A DNA stretch of 60,991 bases from Protostelium mycophagum (taxonomy: Eukaryota; Evosea; Variosea; Protosteliida; Protosteliaceae), in contig KV921254.1 of assembly GCA_002081555.1 (NCBI GenBank), forward strand, positions 23,860 through 84,850, written 5' to 3'. Both the position numbers and the translations under genes were made by a program. The notes below the pieces were generated by a model that ran no database searches, had not been told where the DNA came from, and saw only the letters and a program-made list of their open reading frames with translations. This document shows, piece after piece, positions 9,630 to 21,360 of this stretch; position 1 is the stretch's first letter; every line of letters begins with the position of its first letter.

Positions 9630-12600
9630 ATGTCCACTGTCGAAGAGAGGTGAACGTTTCTTTGAATCATTGGCTCACATGCAGCAGGACGAAATTACTG
9701 TTGAATCGTGTCAATCAGGTTGAGGATGAAGATGATTGGTTTGGAGACAACAGAAGGGAGAAGCCGTCCTGGTTCAAACAAAAGACGTTAGGTCTGCCTC
9801 GCTGGGCTTACCTCACCATCTCCCTGCTCATTTGTTCTTTGATCAGTGAGTAACTCGAGCTATACCGCTCATTGTTTGTCACTACAGCGGAGTGGAACAC
9901 GTTCTTTCAACGCCGCTGTTTCGATTGAGAAAGAGTGATAAGCGTGACTTATTCTCTTAGCTTTTGTCATCGTGTGGCTCGTGGTGCTGCCTATTATTGT
10001 CCAGAAGGTGGTTGACGGCTCGTCCATAGAATTCGAGGAAATACAAATGTCCAAGCCCACCAACAACTCATTCAGAATATATGCAAAAGGGCATCTCTTA
10101 AATGGGGGTCCCATATCAGCCAAAATCACCGCTTCTGGTGCCGATCCAAATGGTAAATGATCTCAGGATTAACAGAAATTTCAGCATAATGTTTTCTTCA
10201 ATTTAATTTCGGCGGAAAATTGATCCAACGTGAAACCCTCAGCTGTCTGAACGCTCTCAGAGAACAACGCTGGGCTACCACTGGTGTACAGCTCTCCACC
10301 TCCTGGCGCCATCACAATCCATTATGAGAATGTAGCCATGGCCTACATGTTCTTGCCGGAAACACAGACGAAGGTGAATTGACATAGATTTTGTACAATT
10401 CATTAAGGAAACTTGATCATGACATCATGTAATGACATCACAGGGTGGCGCTGCCTCCAATGACCTGAATATTCAAGGAAAAGTCGTTGCCGTAACGAAT
10501 TCAACGCAATGGTCAACATTCGGCCGGGACCTCATCGAGAAAAAAGAACTTATATGGCACCTGGAGGGGATTGTGTCCCTCACTGTTTTGTATAGAAACT
10601 ACCAAGGCATAAAAATGTCAAAACAAGTTGTAATTCCAGGTGAGTGAGATTGTACAAGTTCCATCACTTTTTATTGATTTCAGAATTTTGAGAAATTTTC
10701 AGGATTTTTAGGGTTGAAAAATACGACAATCCACAATTTCGATCTGACGTCATCAAATACCACCAACATCAACTTGCGTATGAGGTGCTCCGTCTACAAC
10801 TCTATTACAACCTCATGATGAGGTCGCGGCAGAGCCGCAAGAACATTCACTGATTTTCATTTTTTTAAAACATTGTAGAGTAGATATTTCGCAGAATTCT
10901 ACTGTAAAGATCGAAGACATGGGAGATTTAGATATGGAGATGCTGTACCAAAACGTCTCGATAGGTTCAATCTTATTTTCACGATAGATAATTCGAATTT
11001 CTGTCAAGATTAACGATTATACAGGAACGGTTTATGCACGAAACACGTCTCTTAGCACAGGAGTAACATCTTTATACTTATTCGGTTCGATTGCTGCAAC
11101 AAACGACACAAACCTGATGTCGCAGCTTATGTCTCAGTATTTAGGTAATATCCGTTCAGTAGATCTTTTTAAAACAGAGATTCCTTTTACAACTCCAAGA
11201 TATCTCATTAAGACATCACAGACACGATAGATACACCCGTACAGGCACGAATTACTGGAACGAGTAACGATCTGTTGAGAGATGCGCTGGTTGGTGTGAC
11301 CTTGTCCACTGTACTTCCCGCCAACCCCACGAATTTGATTCAGAACTTATCTTTTGATGACATCATAATCACCCCCGAAGGTGAGACTTTCATATATTCT
11401 ATGTGCATCTAACGATCTACAACCTGCAGAACTGAGTGATTGTAGATGACACAAAGGTGGGGATGAACACAGGATCACGGGTCACAGTCAAATCTATTCT
11501 CGGAACGAATTCCTCCATGGATGTAGGTTTTATTTATATCGGTAAAATATCCGTTATTGATCTATAATTCAGGTGCTGCATGTGGAACTCGATGTGAAAT
11601 TGATGAACGGGAGGGATGTTCTGGGAACTCTTAACTACAGCACTGATGTTAAAGACGGTAATGCGACATCTTTGTCATTCGAAATTATACTTTCCCGCCA
11701 AAAATCATCCTCGATATTTGTGACAAAGTTACTCAAACTTCGGAGGAGATAAACCCACTTTTGATATGAAGATCGTGAGCCAAGTGCTTATGGAAAATTC
11801 GAAGAATTGGGCTGATTTCACAAAACAATACGTTTCGAGTTCCTCTATTGGGTATGTACAGCATTGTAGATCGACCAATTTTCCGCGTTTTTTCTGACCC
11901 CTTCAGACTGACCTTGGTGGGCACCATGGCAGCGAGGGTCAAAGTTCCAGCGGGAGAGATGGTATTGGGCGGCCTTACCGTAAATTCTACCGTTAAGCTC
12001 GTGGGCATGAATGGCTTAGGTACATCCTAACTTTGCAAAACAATGAGTTTTAAATGTGATTTTGGGCGCCAAAATTTTTGGTTCTATGCTTTAATAATAC
12101 AATCGAATGTTTACATTTGCAGGAAATACGACTGTACAACAACTTGATATGCCCCAGAATACAGATGATGGTATTGTTATGGTCATCGATGTCATCATGA
12201 ATAACCCCTCGGTGAGTTTGTATTTTAAATTAAATCTGACCTGGTGAAATTTTGTTCTGTTAAGCGGCTAGTGTGAGATATTCAAATATTGTAGATTGCT
12301 ACTATGGATATGGGTGACATACCATTCCAAGCGTATTACCAAGATGTTATTATCGGTGTTCTCATGGCCAGGAACGTGACCATGGTACCAGGAGACAACA
12401 GATTGACATTGAGGGGTGAACTGAAGCCAAACAACGCGACAGATGCAAATCCCAAGGTGAAATTTCGCAAAAAAATTTCTTCGTCATTTGACTGTTTGTA
12501 GATTCAAGAATTCTTCAACCGCTATATCCATGGCCTTGCCACAACAGTTACCGTAAAAGGAGCTCCTTATCTTAATGTGACGAAGAGAAATATCGCGGAA

Positions 12601-14747
12601 AAACCGCAATGGGTTCTGGACGTGATTGCTTCTCTCAAAATTTCAACCTCTGTAAAAGGTCGGTTTTCAATTGATCAACTTTTTATTGAAATGTACGATG
12701 AATCTCATTTACCCAATCACAACAAAATTAAACTTCACAGCCCCCAGTATCCCCGCTTTGATCGGAGATTTAGAATTGTTCGATCTGTACATGAATTTAC
12801 CCGGAGTCGCCTCCTCTACCACGGACGACGGAAAAATACCCGTGAGAAGTTCGGTTAAAGCACAGTTCAAAAGCCCATTCAAATTTCCACTGGAGGTCAA
12901 AGAGGTGATGACATTGCACTACATTAAAGTTGTACTATCCCGAGATTTTGACGTTCACCCATAAAAAATCGGCGAACCATTTGACAGAGCCATAACGTTT
13001 CTCCATTGAATCATATTACATATGTCATCTCTGATATAGTTGACAGGTACGTGTCAAAATGGACATGCTGGTTGACAACAAAACTGTGGCCACAATGTAC
13101 GATTACACCCCATATTTGCACGCCGTGAGCAACCAAGCCGCAGAAGAATTATTCTTCAATTTGACAGATGCGACCTTGCAAGTTGTAGATGTAGAATTAT
13201 TTCAAGAAGTCACCTCAGGTATTCGCATCTTGTGAAAAGATAAAAGGACTCAATCATATAGGATTGTTACTTCGTGACAACATCACAATCACTATGTCTG
13301 GTACTTCTATTGCGAAGGTATCCACCATCCTCGGAGAATTTATTCTCGATGACGTCACATTTTATTCTCCGGTCACGCTCAAGGGTGAGTCTCACCTGTC
13401 ATGCCATCATTGTAGACGCTCAGAATTCTAGGATTCAACTCCTTCCCACCGGAGTCCATAAAGATGACAGGAGACAACCAAAACATCACTAGTGGGCATC
13501 CTTGGGGTCTTCAAATGGACGTGGAAATTTCGATGACAAATCCCACCATCGTGTCACTCGATTTGACGTCTATGTCACTCGACATCTTCTTTCTGGGCGT
13601 TAAGATGGGTAATGTCACGTTAAATAACGTGTCCTTGGCTCCCGGAGTGAACAAGTAGGCCAAACATTGTTTCATCTTTCTTCAATCGAGTTAAAAATTC
13701 TGATGAAGTTTCTCAGGATGATCGGCCATGTGGCTTATGTATCTCCCGGCTCCAATTACACCGTTGTAGAACGTTACTTTTTCTCAAATTTCACACAAGG
13801 AGAAAATTCTTCCATCGAAATGCGCGGAAATTCTGGAAACATTCCGCTGCTGTCAAAAGGTGTACAAAAACTGACCACTACCACTGTGTTCACAGGACAA
13901 CCAACTCATTTGATGACATATGTGAGTTAGATCTGTTTTTATTTTTTAAATTATTTCAGGTAGAGGTGAATCCTTGGGTCCCTCACTTTAATGGAGGTTT
14001 GAACATTGGGACTGTTGTCACTGTTATCAATCCCTTTTTGACAGATTACTATATCCACTCCATGAAGGGTTTCGAGGTGAAACATTGATGGAAATCCTCC
14101 AGCTCGAATGTTTGGCGTTGATTTATAACGCAATGCCCCTCACAAAATCGGCAATCTACAATCGCATCTAAATAAAACGAAATGGAAAACTCACTGAAGA
14201 TTCTAGGTCTACTCAACATCAACAGCTCATGATGACATGGGCTCCCTCACCAACACAACTTATGCACAGGTACACTTCATCAAGATCTCTTCTCCGTATT
14301 GACCTTTTTTTCGCAGCCCATTCGTGTTCCCGCGAAGGCGAAGCATACTTTGGACCCTATTGCATTCTACTTGAATTGGGCGGTATTAGCCGATCTTAAA
14401 GCCGGAATCTACAAAGATATGTCAGAAGCAGGTAACAATAACCTCTGGAATATACATGGACTGACCCGTTGTAGTCGGAGAATTGTCTTTTTCATTGGGA
14501 GAATTTGGTCCGGTAACAATCAACTACCAACAGGTTTTCACAATGAATATCAAGTCGATACTATAAATAAATCTTCTTTAAGAAATCTCGTCTTATCTGT
14601 GCACTGTTGGCAGATGTGATCAAAGGAAACGCACTGCTCCAAGAACACTTTCAAGATGTCGAATGGAGTTGGCCAGGCCACAGAGAGATTGTGCAGCTAC
14701 CTGCCGAACAGGACCTCAACACACTTCCACATAATTCTTCAATATAA
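9630..14747 (+). CDS. Single-pass membrane protein with repeated Tag1/DUF3712-like (LEA-2-type) domains
   Basis: Multi-exon gene. ATG 9630 (MSTVEE) is followed by a short intron, then an acidic cytosolic N-tail (VEDEDDWFGDNRREKPSW). A transmembrane segment is split by an intron at 9846-9960: LPRWAYLTISLLICSLI joined to FVIVWLVVLPIIVQ. Next comes the motif VDGSSIEFEEIQMSKPTNN, very like the start of fungal Tag1/DUF3712 proteins (a large beta-sandwich protein facing the vacuolar lumen). The remaining roughly 4.5 kb repeats this type of domain many times: a first-person-plural run of NPT/NPS, short beta strands, and many N-x-S/T sequons. No enzyme motif is seen. It ends at TAA 14747 (QDLNTLPHNSSI), 48 bp from the convergent stop of the next gene. 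Exon-by-exon limits are uncertain. Confidence 0.72.
10826..10838. repeat. GCGGCAGAGCCGC hairpin word, copy 1
   Basis: Perfect 5-bp stem GCGGC/GCCGC with an AGA loop, in an intron of the Tag1-like gene. The identical 13-mer recurs at 24799-24811 and 52798-52810. Confidence 0.8.
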
Positions 14748-14795
14748 TTCTTCAATATAATTCTAGCACTCAATTTTTCTTTTTATTTGATTAAT

Positions 14796-17700
14796 TTAGG
14801 CCCACTTCCACCAGTTGTTCAGACGGTCGAGGCTGTTGCTGTCGAATCTTGAGGATCTCTCCCATGTTGTTCCAAAGTCCCAGTCCCATGTGTTCTTGGA
14901 CCATGTTGACACGGCATGTCCGGTCTGGTATGTGTCTCTGGCACTGCAGACCTGTTCGGTGTCGAGTACTCGGTCGAACAATAGGAATTCGTCGATTGTT
15001 CCCTGGAGCTGCACGTTCAATGATGTTCTTCCGGCAACAGTGAGGCTCTTTGTGGACTTTCTGCAGGCAGAGACGGTCTTCTGACCCTTGTCGTGTCCGT
15101 CGATGTGGCATTTGACCTTGTCCTTGTCGACAGAGATGGCGAGGTGAAAGAAGACACCGGCTTGGACATCGATGCTCCATTCGGCCTTGCTAGAACCGGC
15201 AGCGTAGAAGACGATCTACAACCAGTCAGAAAATCTAGTGTAGAACGATGGTGTCGAACCTTCTTAGTGGAGGCTTGGAATTGTATCTCCCATCCAGCAG
15301 AATCTGTGGCTTGTGCCTTGGTGGTGGCAATCACGAAGCTCTTTCCACTAGAGAAAGAGTCAATCTTGAGCCACAGAGAGACGGTGAAGGCGCTGTAGAG
15401 GTCACAGCGGGGGAGTGAGATGTGCTGGACACTCTTTCCTGACCACTTGCAACTCTTGCGGAGCTTTCCGTCGATGATGGATCCCCATCCTCCAGTGACA
15501 GTTCCTGTCAAATGTCAATGTTGGTTTCTCCAGAGAAAAAAGCATACCGTGTCTCTTGTGTCCGGAGTCGTCGGAGCATTTTCCATTCTTGTTGCGGTCA
15601 AATGACCAGTACAACCAGGGAAGTCCGCAAGGCTTGTGGGGCTTGACTGGCTTCGTTGTAGATGGGACGACAACCTTGGTTGTAGATGCGGGCTTGTGGC
15701 TGGTGGTAGAAACGGGCTTGTGGCTGGTTGTAGATGGGAGCTTGTGTGTCGATGTTGTCTTGTATGTCGACGCTTTGGTCTTGGTGGCGCCGGTGGGGCA
15801 GTTGTTGTTCTTCACGATTTCAATTTGCTCGACGGTGAGGGCTCCGTCGAAAATCAAGAATTCGTCTATAGAACCAGAGAGGACACAGCTGGTCTTGCTG
15901 CTGGCAATGTGGAGGCTTCCAGTGAACTTGCAGATCTTGATGTACTGGGTTCTGCCGACCATTACACCGTTGTAGAAGAGAGCGGTGTTTCCTTTTCCGT
16001 CAGCGGTGAGGGCAAGGTGGAACCACTGTTGCTCCATCAGAATCTCTCCAGAAATTTCTTGAAATTTTATGTGAAAAATTACCTCGTTGGTGTTGGGGTT
16101 GATGTGCCATGAGATAGCACACAATCCGCTGTAGAAGGTGACCTTTCCGGTCTTGGGGCAAAACTCAAGCTCCCATCCGGTGATGAGTGTCCACAATCCA
16201 GACTTTGTCGACACGATCTTCATCTTGCGGTCGTCCTGGTTGTGCATCTACAACGAGTCAGAAATGTTCTGGTCAACAAGAGGGTAATCACCTTGAGCCA
16301 TGTTGCGATGGTGAAGTCTTGGCCGAGGGATGAGCAAGTGTCCACCTTGATGGTCTGGTACCCTCTGTTGGTGAATTGTAGACCGTTTTTGTACACTCCG
16401 TTTACAACGGAGGGGCTTCCGACGATCTTTCCGTCTCTTCCGTGACCAGAGTCGTCGCGGACTTTGGTGGAGGTCAGCTTGTAGTCGAATGAGTAGTACA
16501 AAAATGGGACGGGGAGAAATATTCCGGAACTCTTCCAGTCGGGGGGGCAGGTGGGGGAAGAGGTGGTGGGGTGGAAGGTGGAGGGGGTGTAGCTGGTAGT
16601 AGAAACGGCCTTGGTTGTAGATGCGGGCTTGGTGGTGGATGAGGCAGCCTTGGTGGTGGAGGACTTGGTGGTTGTAGATGCAGCCTTGGTGGTTGTAGAT
16701 GCAGCCTTGGTGGTTGTAGATGCAGCCTTGGTGGTGGAGCTGGTGGTAGAGGCAACCTTGCTGGTTGTGGCGGCAGCAGAGCTGGTTGTGGCGGCAGCAG
16801 AGCTGGTTGTGGCGGCAGCAGAGCTGGTTGTGGCGGCAGCAGAGCTGGTTGTAGAGGCAGCCTTGGTAGTGGAGCTGGTTGTGGGGGCAGCAGAGCTGGT
16901 GGTGGCCTCAGGCTCAGATGTGTATGTGGAGGTCTCTTCCTCAGAGCTGGAGGTCTCTTCCTCTTCAGAGCTAGAGGTCTCTGCCTCTTCAGAGCTGGTT
17001 GTAGAGGGCTGGTATGTGGAGCTGGTGGAGAAGGTGGAACTGGTCTCCACAGCAGAGGGGCAGATCTCGTAGGGCTTGTCGCTCTCCTTCTGCTCGACCA
17101 ATAAATAGACAGCAGAGCATGCGAGGTCATCGATGGGCTCGGTGTAGAGGTTGGAACCTCCGGTACCGACGTCACATTCGTACCACAAGTCTTGGCCATT
17201 GTAGCTGAGGTAGTCTCCCTCTAAGCAAAATCCCTCAAACTTGTCGGTCTGGGGGGGAGAGTTGCATTGCAATTGCTTGGAGTCGGAGATGTAGCAGGTC
17301 TGTCCGCGGTTGTCGGTTAAAATACCTTCGCAGAGGGTGAAGTTCACGTCAAAAGCTCCGGGTCCTGCATTCATCAATTTTTGATGTAAAGATGGCGGGA
17401 AACGTAAAATTCAAATTTTGAAATGAACTCACCGTAATCGAGGCGGAGTTGTCCGTCGTTAAGAGATCCGACGTTGTGGAGGACGACAACAGAGGTAGAA
17501 GAAGGCTCGCAGAAGAGCTCCTCGTCTGCAGAGGAGGGGCAGCTCTGGATGTCGGTGGGCTTGCCAGAGACGCAGCAGAACAAAGATTCATCGTAGCAAG
17601 CGGCTCCACAACCGATGTAGTTGGTGGGGCAGGAAGGAGGAGGGGGGCAGGTTCTGTCAGATCTCTGGACGTACTAGCTCATCATCAGAATTGTCGAAAG

Positions 17701-17960
17701 GCATCAAGAAAAGTGGATCATGCACTTACAGTTCCGTTAGCAGTGCAGCGGTAGGCGCACTCGGCTATGCAGACGTCGTTACAGGAGACAGTTCCAACTC
17801 CACAGAGTCTGTTCTCCCCATTGAAGAGATCGGGAAGACATGTGTACTGCGTGGGCTCATAACATGCGTTGATGTTGGCGCAGTAGCTGAAGCCTTCTTC
17901 ACAGTCAATGGCGCGTCCAAAGGCGAAGAGGGCGAGTAATATGATAGCGTGCTTGTACAT
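14796..17960 (-). CDS. Secreted protein: Cys-rich N-terminus, Ser/Thr mucin-like stalk, LamG-like jellyroll domains
   Basis: Starts at ATG 17960 with a signal peptide (MYKHAIILLALFAFGRAI). Cys-rich exons follow (EEGFSYCANINACYEP, then CPTNYIGCGAACYDES). A Ser/Thr stalk (about 16570-17030) is made of SSAAATT, STTKAA and SSEEEE units. Then come concanavalin/LamG-like repeats, each opening with a W/Y-x-S/F-D and DDSGHG signature (PFLYYSFDYKL...RDDSGHGRDG; LPWLYWSFDRNKNG...DDSGHKRHG) and containing QDFTIATWLK or FTVSLWLKID strands. A second STTSHKP linker separates two of them. It ends LNNWWKWA and TAA 14796. The likely role is extracellular carbohydrate or matrix binding. Introns are short; those at about 15215 and 16246 carry the CTACAAC word. 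Confidence 0.85.
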
Positions 17961-18696
17961 AAGTATGTGCGTGTTCGTGTGGATGATGAAGCGTGCGTGT
18001 GGCTTGCTTGTGTTCACTCGGAACTCGAGAGTATGAGAGCTGCACAGACCAAAACGTTTGAGATTAAGGTTTTGCGGCGATTAGCTAAGGACTGCGCTAA
18101 GGCCGCGATACTTACCGTGGCAACTTTATTTTAAAGAAAGCGATCGGGAAAACTCGCCAAAATTTCCCGGTTTCGCGAAACCGGGAAATTTTCTTGGGTG
18201 GTTCCGCCAAACGAAGGTGGCTGTTCGCCAGACACGCCCAAACACACCCCAGGGCGAACGGCTTTAGAATAAAACTATTTACAACTCGAGGCTGGAAAGG
18301 ACGGTGAGTAAGACCTCAAGAGACGGTCGAGTGCGCCGGTAGGGTTTTCGGAGGTAGAGAAGTCTAAGGATGTTAAAGGTTCGTGAGTTTATAAAATTTC
18401 GATCGAATTTCCATCCGCGGAGGCAGTCCTACTAGCAACCGCAAATGCTTGACAGATTCAGATTCCCTGTCAAATAAAAGATGTTCCCATTTCTCCGATG
18501 AATCGACTTCCAAAAAGCGGGAGCATCAAACAAATCACCACACCATCAAGATCACCATGCATGCTGGGTTGTGCACCTTGAGTAATATTGCAGGATTTGG
18601 TCAGATTCCCTCACTTCTCGGTAATGAACACGTTAATTACCGAGATTTTTAGCGTGGGGAATCTGACCAAACTCTGCAATGAAGCGAAACATAAAA
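17961..18696. other. Intergenic region holding the upstream of the LamG gene and a MITE-like palindrome
   Basis: 737 bp between the ATG of the LamG gene and the stop of the next minus-strand gene. It contains the nested palindrome at 18588-18679 and a GC-rich inverted segment near 18155-18190 (AAATTTCCCGGTTTCGCG followed by AAACCGGGAAATTT, a 12-14 bp stem). No open frame here looks like a gene. Confidence 0.6.
18588..18679 (+). mobile_element. MITE-like nested palindrome, copy 1
   Basis: 92 bp beginning TTGCAGGATTTGGTCAGATT and ending with the near-perfect complement AATCTGACCAAACTCTGCAA, a terminal inverted repeat of about 24 bp. A second palindrome is nested inside (TCGGTAAT ... ATTACCGA around GAACACGTTA). 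The same element in the opposite orientation lies at 27184-27280. It ends 18 bp beyond the stop codon of the minus-strand gene. No coding capacity. I could not define a target-site duplication with confidence. Confidence 0.7.
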
Positions 18697-20178
18697 TCAG
18701 TTCAAGTTTATACTTCTTCTGTTTGTCTCCCAAAAAGTCCATTCTTGCCAGACGAGCCTTATTGCCTTATCTACAATCTCTATATCCCGGTAATCTGTCT
18801 GTGCTTCTATTCTCTGTCTGTGGATCTCCAGTTGGCCGTCGGATGTCGGTATCTACAATAGTGTAAATGGATGCTTCTGAGATTCTGATGATCATGTCTT
18901 GTGATGAAGAGGTGTTTTGATGACGTCATCTACAACACTGTAAAGACTCACTGCCGCGTCTCTTGCGTAAGCGGCCCAAAAATCTGGTCGGCATCTCTCC
19001 ACCCACGTTTCAACGAATTGTGCATCTGTTGTTATTAGTTTTTGGCGCCTGTATGTCCACGATTATTTGTTGGTCTTATATCTTTGATCTTTTCTGAAAG
19101 GAAAGACTCACAGAAGCCCTCAAATGCATTTTGCCATGTCTGCAGGAATGCGGTTAGATTCACTTGAAAGCTTTGCTCATCTACAGAGTTGTAGAGGGTC
19201 ATGAGTCCTTCCGTAAGTATGTTGACAGGTTCTGTAGACTGCGAATATTCAGTGAAATTCGAGTGAAAGAATGAAAACTAACATCGATTCCGCTGGCTTT
19301 GCATATTCTCATCAAATGTCTTCTATTGTCTGAAATAAAATGGAATAATTCACCTGGATTTCATCAGAATTTCAACTGGAAATAGATCGTTGTAGACCTG
19401 ATAATCTTACGCCTGGAAAAATCCTCTCCAAAGTATTTCTCATGGCTTCGTCCCACTGACATATAATCCATGATGGGTTTATCCCTCCTACCATCTACAG
19501 CAGTGTAAAACAACACATGAAATTTATTATAATTTATGCACATAAAGCAATTTGAAAACAAGCCGAAGAATGGAATAAATGTTTTTTAAAAATATATAAA
19601 ATGTAAAATTACCTCATTGATACATTCGATCGATGATCTAAACATTTGATCTCTTCTAGAATCGGTGACTATCCACGCACATGGCGTACCTATTGCCATA
19701 TGAATAAATCTATTCACATTGCTTGTTGCATATTTTGAGCACTGTTGTAGAGCCTTGCACCACAATGTATCCTCGTGAAAAATAAATTGAATAAACATGT
19801 CGACAATAGTACATGTCGACAATAGAATTTTCACTGACATTTCCCTCCCGTGTTGATCCCCCTCGCCATGATGGTGTACAAGTTCAATCTCCCTTCGCAG
19901 ATTTCGGTATCAGAATCTAAAAATAGAACAACGTTCGGCTCCATCAGAAATTCCCGGGCTTCTTCGGGAACGAGTACGGCACAAATCGACGGGAAGACTT
20001 CGAATTTTCGCAGAAAAATATGGGACTGGCTGAACATGCTTATCATGTTACGTAATGAATTTCCTGGATTTTTCAGTGAAATTTCAAAGAATCCAGTGGC
20101 GAGTTGTAGATGTATTTCTGAAAAATGAAACTCAAAAATACCTGAAGGCAAGGGGGACCTCTTTAGTCTTGCGGCCAT
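18697..20178 (-). CDS. Unrecognised multi-exon protein
   Basis: ATG 20178 (MAARLKRSPLPSG) splices at about 20140-20062 into an exon reading NSLRNMISMFSQSHIF and FPSICAVLVPEEAREFL up to GRLNLYTIMARGIN. Later exons give KYATSNVNRFIHMAIGTP and VTDSRRDQMFRSSIECI (about 19620-19740), GRRDKPIMDYMSVGRSHEK (about 19420-19500) and FVETWVERCRPDFWAAYA (about 18960). The last exon, YRDIEIVDKAIRLVWQEW, ends at TGA 18697. The reading is soluble, mixed alpha-helical and has no signal peptide or membrane segment. I do not recognise the family. Introns carry the TCTACAGAGTTGTAGA hairpin (19180-19195) and other GTTGTAGA words in both orientations. Confidence 0.6.
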
Positions 20179-20674
20179 GTTCTCTATCTGCTTGCGTGTC
20201 GGACTATTCGCTCTACAATTAATTTAATTCTTTCTTTTTTAAATCTAATTTTATTTCAAGAGATAAAGTAATAATAAATTTACAATAAATTTAAATTTCA
20301 AATTATTTATTTGATTGGAAAATGAATAATAAATTCTTTATTTTTATTTTTTAATTTGAAAAAGTTGAATATTTTTTGGAAAATATATGTTGAAATAGAT
20401 AAACGGTTGTCTGTGGCAAAGCCACAAAAACTACACTTTGGCATGTGTGTCTCCGCCGCATGAATGCAAAACTTGTGTATCTGTGCAGCACCTGCTTATT
20501 TGTTCTTGTGAGGCCTCTCTGATGTGCCGCTGCACTAGACTGGGTTTCATCCCATGGATGAGCATGTCTTTGCATTTGTCCCATATTGTCTACATCCAAT
20601 CAATACTTGATGACGATCTTGGCGGGAAAATGGGTTGATGTAAACTGTTGAGGATGTACAGAGAGTTGAACTCT
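20179..20674. other. AT-rich intergenic region, no gene seen
   Basis: 496 bp upstream of the minus-strand gene ending at 18697. 20215-20400 is strongly AT-rich (runs of AATAAATTTA type). A hairpin TGTGGCAAAGCCACA lies at 20411-20425 and an E2F-like word CTTGGCGGGAAAA at 20628-20640. A short minus-strand open stretch at 20351-20599 shows no conserved feature. Confidence 0.55.
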
Positions 20675-21259
20675 TCAAACTATCTTCACCTTCTCTATGC
20701 GTAATCTTTGTGGTGGTGGATGATTATGTTCGGCATGAAGTATTTGTATGGGCGATGTCGCGTGGTTGTCGGGTCCAATGTCTTGACAATAACTGGCCTT
20801 GCATCCTTCCTCTTTAGAAGGCTTATTGTGATTGGCACATCTGTAATACCTCCTCTCAAAGCCTGATAACATCAGAATCATCAGATGTTACTTTGATTCG
20901 TGTGTTGGGATTTGTCCAACAAAATTTTGTCTCTTTAAGTTCATTTGCATCAAATTGATGAAGGTTACCTCTTAATTTCTTCTTTCCATTGAGGTGCCAT
21001 CTATAAAGAGAGGGATCGCTTGGTATGTCCGTCCCAAGGACTATTCCCGACTATCATTTTCAATACGAGGGATGTAGAAATCTATCACCTCCTCCTCTGT
21101 CTCGACCTCTTCGAAAGATCTCTTCAGATGATCCTTCAGAGGCATGGGAGCGGGTACAATGAACTCTTCATTTTCTGTGGATTCCAACATCGCCCTCAAC
21201 GGCTCCATTTCATTGTCTTTACGATCTTCCCTCTCCTCTGCGAGCTCATTGGAAATCAT
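20675..21259 (-). CDS. WRKY-GCM1/FLYWCH-superfamily zinc-finger protein
   Basis: ATG 21259 opens an acidic N-terminal exon (ISNELAEEREDRKDNEMEP ... EEVETEEEVIDFYIPRIE). The last exon carries the zinc-finger half: ERRYYRCANHNKPSKEEGCK, then ILHAEHNHPPPQRL, matching the Y-Y-R-C ... C ... H-N-H-P ligand pattern of WRKY, FLYWCH and FAR1-type DNA-binding domains. The middle exon (about 20890-21000) reads LNGKKKLRGNLHQFDANELK and lacks a WRKYGQK heptapeptide, so it is not a classical WRKY. Joins between the three exons are not resolved: simple GT-AG choices leave a phase mismatch. A nuclear DNA-binding role is likely. Confidence 0.6.
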
Positions 21260-21360
21260 GTGACAGACTTTCAGAACGTGTGTGCCTCTCTTTTTTCTGA
21301 ATTTTGCGTTTCCTTGCGACGGTTGTAGACATTAAATCGAAACACATAGAGGACAAACCG

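Noticed and set aside
9278-9853. 191-codon plus-strand open frame upstream of the Tag1-like gene
   Set aside because: Only its last part (after about 9690) is coding. The earlier part crosses the divergent promoter and an intron and has no conserved content.
16611-17072. 153-codon plus-strand frame rich in Val-Val-Asp-Ala
   Set aside because: Antisense of the low-complexity stalk, a composition artefact.
16474-17199. 241-codon Pro-rich minus-strand frame
   Set aside because: It is the alternate frame of the Ser/Thr stalk repeats; the other frame joins the signal peptide and LamG domains.
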